DNA of 20,907 bases from Paraktedonobacter sp964250225 (GTDB taxonomy: Bacteria; Chloroflexota; Ktedonobacteria; Ktedonobacterales; Ktedonobacteraceae): contig CAXUEY010000107.1 of NCBI GenBank assembly GCA_964250225.1, forward strand, positions 1 through 20,907, read 5' to 3'. Numbering within the stretch: position 1 is the stretch's first letter; every line of letters begins with the position of its first letter. Shown here piece by piece: positions 7,832 to 14,768 of the stretch. The notes below the pieces were generated by a model. That model worked only from the letters and a program-made list of their open reading frames with translations, ran no database searches and had not been told where the DNA came from. The position numbers and the translations under genes were made by a program.

Positions 7832-8259
7832 CGCTTCTTTTCATAGAAAGGACGCATAGCGAGAAACGAGTGCAGGCTCTCGTGGATGAACCAGACGATG
7901 AACTGCGTATCGCGCAAATTTGTTTCGATTTCTCCTTTCAGGGGGCAGCATGCCTCAAAGGTGAGGCGATAGTCGACCAACATTTTCCAGGATGTCAGGT
8001 ACATGGAGCACCAGGTAAAGAATATTTTGCAGGCTCGGAAGACGTGTTCGCGATCACAAGCGCTGTTCGCGGGAAGTTTATCGAGCAACTCCTGCGACCA
8101 GAGATTGAGCATCCAATCGGGAGGTGGGTCCAGCAGCGAAAAGCTGGCCGCTTCCTCCACTTCTTCGAGCCAGTCCAGATGACGTGCGACCCAGAGCCAC
8201 ATATAGCTCTGTGTGTGAATTGAAGCGTCCTCGTTGGACCCTGAGGGGATCGAGTTCAT
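7828..8259 (-). CDS. unrecognised Trp-rich protein coupled to the replication gene
   Basis: I do not recognise this 143-residue protein. It is rich in Trp, Leu, Cys and acidic residues, with helical segments such as YMWLWVARHLDWLEEVEEA and a Cys/Trp stretch KIFFTWCSMYLTSW near the centre. There is no signal peptide. Cysteines are scattered and form no clear zinc motif. It starts at ATG 8259 with TGAGG about 8 bases upstream, and its TGA overlaps the ATG of the primase-helicase gene (ATGA at 7831-7828). This tight coupling suggests an accessory role in the same replication module, for example origin recognition or copy control, but no sequence motif shows it. Confidence 0.65.
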   Translation of the reverse strand: MNSIPSGSNEDASIHTQSYMWLWVARHLDWLEEVEEAASFSLLDPPPDWMLNLWSQELLDKLPANSACDREHVFRACKIFFTWCSMYLTSWKMLVDYRLTFEACCPLKGEIETNLRDTQFIVWFIHESLHSFLAMRPFYEKKR

Positions 8260-8424
8260 GAGAAACCTCAGCTTTCATTGATCGTCTTACGGTCATTCAT
8301 ATGTTTTTCACAGGAGCCGTGCCGGGCGCATAGTGTTATAACAGGCACTACAGCCTTGATAGACAGAATAGTCTTTATTTGCCACCGCTGCTTTATCGGC
8401 TATACAGCTCTTAGTGCTGTCAGA

Positions 8425-8453
8425 ACTATACCATAGGATAAAAATAATGTGTA
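8425..8453 (-). promoter_or_regulatory. candidate promoter of the replication operon
   Basis: On the minus strand TACACA (8453-8448), 17 bases, then TATAGT (8430-8425). It would give a leader of about 160 bases before ATG 8259. The leader holds a small ACAGC/GCTGT hairpin (8405-8421) and a 10-base palindrome TGTTATAACA (8334-8343), possible operator sites. Bases 8454-8600 hold nothing I can name. Confidence 0.35.
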
Positions 8454-8601
8454 GGCATTGCATCCGAATTTATTGGAGAACGGGCTATACGGGATGGATG
8501 GATGGTGAGAGAATGGTCAGAAATGTGCGGGGATACGCTCAGAATGTGGGATAGTTCACACTGAAATTGTGAGGTCGTTCATAGTCTAAAAATCGAGCAA
8601 C

Positions 8602-8632
8602 AAAAAAGAACCAGGCTACACTGCCCGGTTCT
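8602..8632 (-). terminator. intrinsic terminator of the secreted-protein operon
   Basis: On the minus strand AGAACC (8632-8627) pairs with GGTTCT (8612-8607). The stem extends inward by a G-T pair and GGC/GCC to about 10 base pairs, followed by a T-run (8607-8602). It lies 28 bases after the stop at 8661. Confidence 0.8.
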
Positions 8633-8660
8633 CTTTTGTATTGCTGCGCGCGTTGACGCT

Positions 8661-9401
8661 TTAGATACCGAGGATGCTCGTCATATCCTTCAGGTCATCA
8701 GCGGCCTTGTGCAGATTTTTGCGCGCATCATTCACGCTCTCGATAACAGCCTTGCGGGTCTGTTCGTAAGTTGCGCGGTTGAGATTGAAATTCTCAGGCG
8801 TCATGGATGGGAAATCGTTCTGGGCCGTGTCGATTGAGGTTTCGGCGGCGCCCACCGCTTTCTGATAATCGGCGAAGAGGTCTTTCAAATGATCTCGCTT
8901 AGCGGCGTCCGCTTTCGAGATGGCGTCTTGAATGCCAGGGGCCACATTCTGCAACAGGGCCTTGACGTTCTGCTCGATATTCAGTTCCAGATGGCGATAG
9001 TCGCGCGGCAGCACGACCGCGAAGATGCGGAATTGTGTGAAGATAGCGGCCACGTCTTCGCGAGCGGCTTTAGCGGTAGTCTCGGCATCCAGTTTCGCCT
9101 TGAGGTTAGTCAGGCCGGTCTGGTTGGTCGCGACATCCGACTGCAACGCGCTGGCCTGGTCGCCGTTGATCTCTTTGCTGCTCAGATCGGATGAGATTTT
9201 CGCGCTTAATTTGCTGAGCGCGGCCTGGCGATCATTAAGCAACGTGTCGCCAACGCCGATGACGCACTTGACATCGGTAGCGCCACATTTTGTGGACGCG
9301 GCTGAAGCCGTCGCGGGCAGCAGCGCTCCGGCTGCCATGATACCCATCACGCCGAACGTGGCCAAACGTTTGGTGAAGGTGCGAAGATCGAACTTTTTCA
9401 T
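8661..9401 (-). CDS. secreted helical protein of unknown function
   Basis: A 246-residue protein with a clear Sec signal peptide: KK-R-K charges, a hydrophobic core at about residues 14-30 and an ATASA cleavage site near residue 34. The mature part has two cysteines close together (C39 and C46, possibly a disulfide). The rest is almost entirely amphipathic helix rich in Ala, Lys, Asp and Leu, with a central FRIFAVVLPRDYRHLE motif. I know this kind of sequence only as hypothetical secreted proteins of soil bacteria. It starts at ATG 9401 with GGAGG just upstream. It follows the lipoprotein gene by 39 bases and ends at a strong terminator, so the two form an operon. Confidence 0.7.
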   Translation of the reverse strand: MKKFDLRTFTKRLATFGVMGIMAAGALLPATASAASTKCGATDVKCVIGVGDTLLNDRQAALSKLSAKISSDLSSKEINGDQASALQSDVATNQTGLTNLKAKLDAETTAKAAREDVAAIFTQFRIFAVVLPRDYRHLELNIEQNVKALLQNVAPGIQDAISKADAAKRDHLKDLFADYQKAVGAAETSIDTAQNDFPSMTPENFNLNRATYEQTRKAVIESVNDARKNLHKAADDLKDMTSILGI

Positions 9402-9440
9402 ACTCAGGTGCCTCCAAAATACTCTAAAATACAGCGAAGA

Positions 9441-9740
9441 TCAGGGCTGTTGCTGGTTGCCACTCTCGGCTGTCGCAGTGGCATCAGCCGTATTCACGTC
9501 GTTCTGAGAGTTATCAATCGCTTGCACGCCATTCTGTACCTGCTGATTGATGCTCTTGATATTGCTGGCAGGGGTTGACTGCGAGGTCGTCGATTGCCCA
9601 TTGGTGGTGATGTTCGAGTTGCCCGCGTTGCTGGAAGTGCTGCTATTGTTACCACTGCCACCACAGGCAACGAGCAGGAGCGAGAGGGCGAGCAAGGCCA
9701 TCGCCAGAGCAACATATGCTTTGCGTCGCATCTTGTGCAT
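9441..9740 (-). CDS. small Ser/Asn/Thr-rich lipoprotein
   Basis: A 99-residue predicted lipoprotein. The signal has MRRK charges, a leucine-rich core and a lipobox LLVAC with the lipidated Cys at residue 26. The mature chain begins GGSG and is low-complexity Ser/Asn/Thr/Gln, probably a flexible surface spacer. It is followed by a short helix (IKSINQQVQNGVQAID) and a Gln-rich tail. I chose ATG 9740 because AAGAAGGAG lies 6 bases before it; an upstream in-frame ATG at 9761 would place that ribosome binding site inside the gene. It is first in an operon with the secreted protein at 9401-8661. Function unknown. Confidence 0.65.
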   Translation of the reverse strand: MHKMRRKAYVALAMALLALSLLLVACGGSGNNSSTSSNAGNSNITTNGQSTTSQSTPASNIKSINQQVQNGVQAIDNSQNDVNTADATATAESGNQQQP

Positions 9741-9881
9741 AGATTTCTCCTTCTTCATCAATAGAATCTAGTAGTCACAGTCCATACAGATCTGGGATGA
9801 TTATTTTCGCTTATAAAGAGGCGCGGCCAGCGCTGTTCCCTGGCACAACCTCTTTACAAGAATGTATGATACCGGGGAATT

Positions 9882-9899
9882 CTCAAGAATAGCTCAAGA
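9882..9899. promoter_or_regulatory. 11-base-spaced direct repeat upstream of the lipoprotein operon
   Basis: CTCAAGA occurs at 9882-9888 and again at 9893-9899, one helical turn apart. It lies about 140-160 bases before the lipoprotein start. This spacing is typical of OmpR/PhoB-family response-regulator boxes, but a 7-base repeat can arise by chance. I found no convincing -35/-10 pair in 9741-9900. Confidence 0.25.
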
Positions 9900-9966
9900 T
9901 GAGGTAAACGTTTGATCTGGGTTCTGGAGATCTGTAAAAAAGGCAGGATTAACAGGCGTGATGGGC

Positions 9967-9990
9967 AGGGCGGGCACAATGGTCCGCCCT
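9967..9990 (-). terminator. hairpin after the CoA-transferase-like operon
   Basis: AGGGCGG (9967-9973) and CCGCCCT (9984-9990) form a perfect 7-base-pair stem with a 10-base loop, 4 bases beyond the stop at 9995. On the minus strand the nearest T-run (9941-9936) is about 25 bases further on, so it may be a partial or non-classical terminator. Confidence 0.4.
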
Positions 9991-9994
9991 CTTT

Positions 9995-10774
9995 TCAGCG
10001 CGTCCAAACCCCGTCGGGGTCGCACGTGCGAATGACGCGCAGCTCTTCGGCGCTGGGAGGCACGGTCTCGGCGCAATCGGGGGCCAGGCGCAGTTGCCAG
10101 CCGGTCTGGGCCTGGACCTCTGCTACGCTGCTGCCGGGATGGTAGGATTGGAGTAGCGCCTCTCCGCTCTCAGGCTCGAAGGTGAAGACGGCCAGGGTGG
10201 TGATCAGGGCGGCGGGTCCACCACGCGGCAGGCCCTGACGAGCGCGCCACGTGCTTCCGGCTGGTCCATGTTCGTCGGGATAGCCATAGCCGGGGCTGGT
10301 AATAAAATCGACGCGTTCGCGCAGACGATGGCGTTCGTGGGGCAGGATAATAGCCAGGCGGCGCGCCAGCGAAGCAATGTCCGCGCCCCCACCGCTGCCA
10401 GGCAAGCGCACGTTGGGATGTTCCCAGTCGCCGATCAGCGAGGTGTTCAGGTTGCCATAGCGATCAATCTCCGCGCCGCCGATGAAGCCCAGATCCACTT
10501 CGCCCGCTGCCATCAGTCCGATGACGTTGAGCGTGCCGGTGGTCCAGAGCGCGCCGGCGAGATTGGGCGCGTCACCCATTGTGTAGAGCAGCTCGGCGGC
10601 AGGCGTATCGCGCAGCACACCCGCTTCAAAGAGGCCGAGACAGTTGGGCGCGTGTGTCTGCTTGGCCAGGGCAAAGGCGATGAGGGGCAGGCGCATGCCT
10701 ACAAAGACGCGCTCGTGCTCCTGAATCTGGCGCGCGGCACACACAACCATCAATTCTTTGGCGGTATAATCCAT
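9995..10774 (-). CDS. family I CoA-transferase-like subunit B
   Basis: A 259-residue beta-type subunit of the glutaconate CoA-transferase/IpdB-like family, expected to pair with the product of the adjacent upstream gene. Such enzymes move CoA between carboxylates, or in the IpdAB branch hydrolyse a ring CoA thioester. Visible family features are FVGMRLPLIAFALA near the start, LGLFEAG with E50 (where GctB-type proteins carry the catalytic Glu), GFIGGAEIDRYGNLN at 97-110, and the glycine-rich RLPGSGGGADIASLA at 123-137. ATG 10774 is chosen because GAGGAGG lies 7 bases upstream; the open frame extends 45 codons further but without protein-like sequence. Substrate cannot be told from sequence. 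Confidence 0.82.
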   Translation of the reverse strand: MDYTAKELMVVCAARQIQEHERVFVGMRLPLIAFALAKQTHAPNCLGLFEAGVLRDTPAAELLYTMGDAPNLAGALWTTGTLNVIGLMAAGEVDLGFIGGAEIDRYGNLNTSLIGDWEHPNVRLPGSGGGADIASLARRLAIILPHERHRLRERVDFITSPGYGYPDEHGPAGSTWRARQGLPRGGPAALITTLAVFTFEPESGEALLQSYHPGSSVAEVQAQTGWQLRLAPDCAETVPPSAEELRVIRTCDPDGVWTR

Positions 10775-10933
10775 GCATAAGCCTCCTCTGTACAGAATGA
10801 GTTGACGCATTTTATTTGATCGTTTATACTTTTTCTGGTGCTGAAAGGCGAAAGGAATGCCTGATTTGCTCTTTTTTGATCCGTTTTGAGGATACTGCAA
10901 AATAATCAACGGCTGCTGCGTAACGATGCTCTT

Positions 10934-11806
10934 TCACCTCAGCACCTGTAGGCGTTCTTTATCTATTTTCGCCAGGTACGAGGCGCGGTCCGGCACGTCC
11001 AGCACCCATTCGTCCAGCCAGGCCGCGTAGCCCTCGATGTTGCGGGTGCGCGTGTGGTACTCGTGAAAGGCGGCGTGGTCGCGGTTATAATAGCCCTGCA
11101 CCGGCGAGGGATGCGCCCCCCACGGTTCATGCACAACGGCGCGCACTTTCAAGGACGGTCCCACCACGCGGTTAGGGTCGCTGACAATCACGTCGCGTGG
11201 TACCAGCTCTTCGGCGACGATAATCACGTCGCGCGCGGCCAACATAGCTTCCTGCGCGATTCCGGTATTGCCCCAGATATGCGCGTTGCCATCTTCATCG
11301 CTGCGTTGCACGTGGAGAATGGCCACGTCGGGCGCGAGCGCCGGAACCAGCAGCACGGGCGAGCCATCCAGCGGCGAGGTTTCCAGGCGCAGGGTGGGAT
11401 TCTGGCGCGGGATGTCGCTGCCCAGCAGGGAACGCGTCGGGATATAGGGCGCGCCCATTGCCGCCGCGAAGAGGGCCAGTCCGATGGTGAAGTTGCTATG
11501 CATCTCGGTGAACAGCGGACGCGGGATGGCTTTCTCGCTCGCCCGGCGATAACAATGGCCCAGACCTTCGCTGACATTGCCGACCCAGGCTGCCTGCACT
11601 TTCGCCACGCAGCCCGCGCCAATCATCTGGTCAAAGAGGACGTCCGAGATCGGTCCGATCAGGGTCAGATCTCGGCGGCTCTGGCGCATCATCTCGTGTG
11701 CTGCGGCAAAGGGTATGAGATGCTCCAGGGCCAGTCCAATAGCCACAGAAGCGCCATCGGGCACATAGCGCGCGATGGCCTCAGTCAGTGATATGAGCTT
11801 GCTCAT
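10934..11806 (-). CDS. family I CoA-transferase-like subunit A
   Basis: A 290-residue alpha-type subunit of the GctA/IpdA-like CoA-transferase family. The N-terminal DGASVAIGLALEHLIPFAA is the usual glycine-loop region, though with fewer glycines than GctA. FTEMHSNFTIGLALFAAAMGAPYIPTRSLLGSD (split over about residues 99-131) matches the IpdA-like layout, and HVQRSDEDGNAHIWGN at 165-180 is the conserved alpha-subunit motif. It starts at ATG 11806 behind GCAGGAG. It is first in a two-gene leftward unit with subunit B, 159 bases apart, a larger gap than is usual for the pair. The gap holds no other gene that I can see. The likely role is catabolism of an aromatic, steroid or dicarboxylic acid, by inference from the family only. 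Confidence 0.82.
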   Translation of the reverse strand: MSKLISLTEAIARYVPDGASVAIGLALEHLIPFAAAHEMMRQSRRDLTLIGPISDVLFDQMIGAGCVAKVQAAWVGNVSEGLGHCYRRASEKAIPRPLFTEMHSNFTIGLALFAAAMGAPYIPTRSLLGSDIPRQNPTLRLETSPLDGSPVLLVPALAPDVAILHVQRSDEDGNAHIWGNTGIAQEAMLAARDVIIVAEELVPRDVIVSDPNRVVGPSLKVRAVVHEPWGAHPSPVQGYYNRDHAAFHEYHTRTRNIEGYAAWLDEWVLDVPDRASYLAKIDKERLQVLR

Positions 11807-11841
11807 GCTGCTACTCCTGCTACGAGAACGTTCTGCTGTGC

Positions 11842-11850
11842 ATTATAGCA
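11842..11850 (-). promoter_or_regulatory. extended -10 promoter of the CoA-transferase-like operon
   Basis: On the minus strand TGCTATAAT (11850-11842) is a consensus extended -10 element 36 bases before ATG 11806. A TAGACA lies 19 bases upstream as a poor -35. The -10 is framed by GTGC and GCAC, giving a 14-base palindrome that could also be an operator. Confidence 0.5.
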
Positions 11851-11992
11851 CCCCGTCTCTTCTCTGTGTCTACCCAGACTCTGCAAAAGCGGGTGTAGTG
11901 TGATCAGAGACATGAGAGCATCGCATATAGGAAACCTGGACAACAGGCCAGTATACCCCCATCGATTCACTGGATTATGATATTTTTAATTA

Positions 11993-12021
11993 TTGAAATC
12001 TGATCGTTAATATGGTATAGT
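11993..12021 (+). promoter_or_regulatory. sigma-70-like promoter of the coiled-coil gene
   Basis: TTGAAA (11993-11998), a 17-base spacer, then TATAGT (12016-12021), about 45 bases before the GTG start at 12066. The surrounding region is AT-rich. Confidence 0.6.
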
Positions 12022-12065
12022 GTGAACCATCGAAGAAATCCAGATTGAAAGTGAGGAGAAGGGTC

Positions 12066-12539
12066 GTGGTGAGTTCTATTCCAGATTTTGAAGCGCGGAT
12101 GCGAGCGCAAGAGGCGATGTCTACCATCATTCACGCGCATGTACATGAAATTGAGCGCGATAAGGCTACAAAGACGGATGTGGCCGACATCGAACGTGAT
12201 AAGGCTACAAAAACAGATGTGGCTGAAATCAAGGATGAGATCACTCAGATGAAAAGTGAGATCACTCAGTTGAAAGGACAGAAGGAGAGCCAGATCAGCG
12301 TCCTTCAAACAGAGGTGCAAGGATTTGAGCGCTCCGTCAATGAGCACTTTGAGCAGGTAGACGAACGGTTTGAGCAGGTAGACGAACGGTTTGAGCATAT
12401 TGATGAACGGTTCAATACGTTTGAATCCTCGGTGGATAAGCGCTTTGAACATGTGTACGGAGAACTTGCCGATATCAAAGCCGATACCGCTGAAATCCGC
12501 AATATGCTGGCGACTCTTATTGAACGGCAAGAGAAGTAA
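12066..12539 (+). CDS. coiled-coil protein built from short tandem repeats
   Basis: A 157-residue, highly charged, helix-forming protein without signal peptide or membrane segment. It contains a 13-residue repeat (IERDKATKTDVAD/E, two copies), a heptad repeat (DEITQMK, SEITQLK) and a second heptad FEQVDER in two exact copies plus a diverged third (FEHIDER). It closes with KRFEHVYGELADIKADTAEI. Hydrophobic residues at a/d spacing point to a parallel or trimeric coiled coil. I do not recognise a function; proteins of this build are often small DNA-, septum- or envelope-associated scaffolds, but nothing here decides it. I chose GTG 12066 because GAGGAGAAGG ends just upstream; GTG 12069 is as good. 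The TTG at 12045 would place the ribosome binding site inside the gene. Confidence 0.65.
   Translation: MVSSIPDFEARMRAQEAMSTIIHAHVHEIERDKATKTDVADIERDKATKTDVAEIKDEITQMKSEITQLKGQKESQISVLQTEVQGFERSVNEHFEQVDERFEQVDERFEHIDERFNTFESSVDKRFEHVYGELADIKADTAEIRNMLATLIERQEK
12150..12410 (+). repeat. in-frame tandem repeats inside the coiled-coil gene
   Basis: A 39-base repeat occurs at 12150-12188 and 12189-12227, a 21-base repeat at 12234-12254 and 12255-12275, and another 21-base repeat at 12348-12368 and 12369-12389 (identical), with a diverged copy at 12390-12410. All units are multiples of 21 or 39 bases, so copy-number change keeps the frame. Confidence 0.85.
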
Positions 12540-12647
12540 AAGTAGATCAGACTAACATATTCAGGTGTGCAGAAGAAAAGCGGTGTAGATGGTGATCAAC
12601 CCTCTCTGCACTCCTGCATTCCTGAAGTTGGCCAGGTCTGAGCATGT

Positions 12648-13583
12648 TCAGCGCGTGGGACTGTACTCGACAATTTTATTCACCGCGTCGTCGGAAAGAA
12701 AGATGTTCCCGTTCGTATCGACGACCAGCCCCTGTGGCTCGCTAAAGCCCTGGCTCGCCAGTGTCGCACGCTGGCCCGTCGCGAGGTTCACGCGGATCAG
12801 GGCGTGGATCGAGGGCTTGAGATCGGTCACCAGGATATTGCCCTGTGGATCGAAGGCCACATCGTCGAGCATGCCAAAGCCGTCCATATGGCTCGTGGCA
12901 CCGCTGGAGGTGATCTTCCAGAGCGAGCCGCCGCACTCGTCGGCCACGTAGACATTGCCCTGTGCATCGACTGCCGCACCCACGGGCCGGACAATATGCG
13001 AGGCCAGCAAGGTCAATTTCCTTCCATCCAGGCTCATGCGGTAGACATTGCCGGTGGGACTATCGGGCACGATCAAGGTCTGCGTGGTCGGGTCCAGCGC
13101 GATGCCGTCAACACCATCCTTGCAGCGTGCTCTACTCGGCACACCCGGCAACATGCGCAGTACCCTGAGCGAGCCGGACGATGGGGACATCTCCAGAATG
13201 CGGTTGGTCTGCTGCTCCGCGATGATCAGGGCGCCGTTCGGCAAATAGACCAGCCCCTCTGGACTCCCCAGGCCGCTGGCGAGGATGGTGACAGAGCCAT
13301 CGGCATTCAAACGATTGATCGTGCCGTGGAAGATGTCGCTGAAGATCAGATGGCCGGCGGGATCAAACACCAGGTCATCGGGACGATACCTGCCTGAAAG
13401 CACCAGGCGCGATGTATAACGCGTGGCGGACACGCTGGGAGTCGCGCTGGGAATAACGGTCGGCACACCCTTGTGGCCAGGTGTGGGCGTACCCACATTG
13501 GCAGGATGAGCCGTTTGCGCGCAGGAGGTGAATAGCAGGCAGAAGAAGAGTACGCAGATAGAGGCTGTACGCCGTGTAAACAT
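12648..13583 (-). CDS. NHL/SMP-30-type beta-propeller lipoprotein
   Basis: A 311-residue exported protein. The N-terminus MFTRRTASICVLFFCLLFTSC is a lipoprotein signal with lipidated Cys at residue 21, followed by a Thr/Pro/Ser-rich spacer to about residue 55. The rest is a six-bladed-type propeller. Its repeats have the form PDDLVFDPAGHLIFSD, PEGLVYLPNGALIIAE, GVDGIALDPTTQTLIV, PVGAAVDAQGNVYVAD, LDDVAFDPQGNILVTD and PQGLVVDTNGNIFLSD. Such proteins bind ligands or act as lactonase-like hydrolases, but the metal-binding residues of gluconolactonase are not evident, so a catalytic call is not made. ATG 13583 is chosen for its AAGGGA site and because it gives a proper signal peptide. It converges on the coiled-coil gene; 12540-12647 between them shows no clear terminator. 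Confidence 0.8.
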   Translation of the reverse strand: MFTRRTASICVLFFCLLFTSCAQTAHPANVGTPTPGHKGVPTVIPSATPSVSATRYTSRLVLSGRYRPDDLVFDPAGHLIFSDIFHGTINRLNADGSVTILASGLGSPEGLVYLPNGALIIAEQQTNRILEMSPSSGSLRVLRMLPGVPSRARCKDGVDGIALDPTTQTLIVPDSPTGNVYRMSLDGRKLTLLASHIVRPVGAAVDAQGNVYVADECGGSLWKITSSGATSHMDGFGMLDDVAFDPQGNILVTDLKPSIHALIRVNLATGQRATLASQGFSEPQGLVVDTNGNIFLSDDAVNKIVEYSPTR

Positions 13584-13807
13584 AGAAGTATCCCTTCCCG
13601 ATAATGCCGTTACCGAGGTCACATACCATTCTCAACGTTAGAGAGATGAAAATAGTTGCAGGCACGCGCATGCTTCTTCCCACGCCCGCAGATCAATAGA
13701 AAAAGCCATTGTGCATCTTTTTGTTAGTATAGAATGTCCTGCCAAACGGGATGGTGAGGAAATCGGCCTTGATGGGCTGGGCTGCGTGGTCCGGCGCAGG
13801 GTGTTTC

Positions 13808-14650
13808 TTATTGCCCAACGGCGGCGGGTTCTGGCTCATCCAGCAGGTGGTGGACGGACTTGAGGGTGGTGCCGCTGGCGTGGCGGCGCAGCATGACAAT
13901 CTCGGCGGCGATGCTCAGGGCAATCTCGTCGGGCGTCTCGGCCCCCAGGTCCAGGCCGATGGGAGCATGTACGCGGGTCAGCTCCTCACGTGTCATGCCC
14001 TGTTGCAGCAGATCTTTGAAAATATGCTTGACCTTGTTCGGGCTGCCGATCATGCCAATATAGGCGGCGTTGGTGGCGAGGGCTGCGCGCAGGGTCTCCT
14101 CGTCCAGATGGTGGCCGCGCGTCACGATGACGATAAAGCTGCTCTCGTCGGGGGCCAGCGTGTGCAGCGTCTGTGGGATATCGCCGAGGGTCAGTTGGAC
14201 GGCCTCGCCAAAGATGGCGGCATCGGCCAGCTCGCGGCGTTCATCGACCACCGAGACGCGAAAATCGAGGCGACCAGCCAGGCGCGCCAGGGCCTGAGCC
14301 ACGTAGCCAGCTCCGGCGATAATCAGACGTGGCTCCGGGCGCAACACTTCGCAGAAAAGCTCCAGAGTCGCACCACAACTGCCCACCGCCTCGCCCTGGT
14401 CCGCGTCCAGGTGAATACGGGTCAGGAAAGACCGTCCCTCGCGCAACGCCTGCAACGCCGCCTCAGCCGCCTTGCCGTCCGTACGCGGGCCCGCGAAACT
14501 GCCGCTGGTCGAGCCATCAGCGCGCACCAGCATCTTTGCGCCAATGCCACACGGCGCGGCCCCCACCGTCTTCACCACCGTCGCCACTGCCACCTGTTCA
14601 CCCTGCTTCAATGCTGCCTGGATCTCATTATAAAGTGTGATACTACTCAT
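13808..14650 (-). CDS. XdhC/CoxI-family molybdoenzyme maturation protein
   Basis: A 280-residue protein of the XdhC family, which binds and matures (sulfurates) molybdenum cofactor for xanthine dehydrogenase or aerobic CO dehydrogenase-type enzymes. The N-terminal XdhC/CoxI domain has ATVVKTVGAAPCGIGAKMLVRADG and the conserved Cys in GSCGATLELF. The Rossmann domain starts with LIIAGAGYVAQALARLAG and ends with AAYIGMIGSPNKV and GLDLGAETPDEIALSIAAEI. The usual triple-glycine motif after RADGST is replaced by SFAGPRTDG, a variant whose effect I cannot judge. The start is ATG 14650 behind GAGG. No molybdoenzyme subunit gene lies in the window, so its client is elsewhere. Bases 13584-13807 beyond it show no clear terminator. 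Confidence 0.85.
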   Translation of the reverse strand: MSSITLYNEIQAALKQGEQVAVATVVKTVGAAPCGIGAKMLVRADGSTSGSFAGPRTDGKAAEAALQALREGRSFLTRIHLDADQGEAVGSCGATLELFCEVLRPEPRLIIAGAGYVAQALARLAGRLDFRVSVVDERRELADAAIFGEAVQLTLGDIPQTLHTLAPDESSFIVIVTRGHHLDEETLRAALATNAAYIGMIGSPNKVKHIFKDLLQQGMTREELTRVHAPIGLDLGAETPDEIALSIAAEIVMLRRHASGTTLKSVHHLLDEPEPAAVGQ

Positions 14651-14671
14651 TCGCTCTGCCCTCACTGTGAC

Positions 14672-14713
14672 GTTGTACTTAATGACTGAATAGGCTTGTC
14701 TAAAGTGTACAAC
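14672..14713. promoter_or_regulatory. inverted repeat upstream of the XdhC gene
   Basis: GTTGTAC (14672-14678) and GTACAAC (14707-14713) face each other in the gap upstream of ATG 14650 and downstream of the cupredoxin gene. This is a plausible dimeric-regulator site. No strong -35/-10 pair could be fixed. Confidence 0.25.
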
Positions 14714-14768
14714 ATTGTGGCGCGAGAGAATATTTCGCCAGGTGACGGTGAAAAAAGGCGTAACGACG

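Noticed and set aside
9866..9875. Single GATACC near the lipoprotein promoter
   Set aside because: One isolated hexamer is expected by chance and is not linked to the array at 5442-5690.
9930..9966. Short ATCCTG-like periodic text beside the hairpin at 9967
   Set aside because: Too short and too degenerate to call a repeat family from one copy.
11054..11791. Plus-strand open frame of 245 codons
   Set aside because: It is the complement of CoA-transferase-like subunit A, rich in His/Arg/Gly as expected for an antisense shadow.
13751..14689. Plus-strand open frame of 312 codons
   Set aside because: Antisense to the XdhC gene; composition and lack of a ribosome binding site argue against it.
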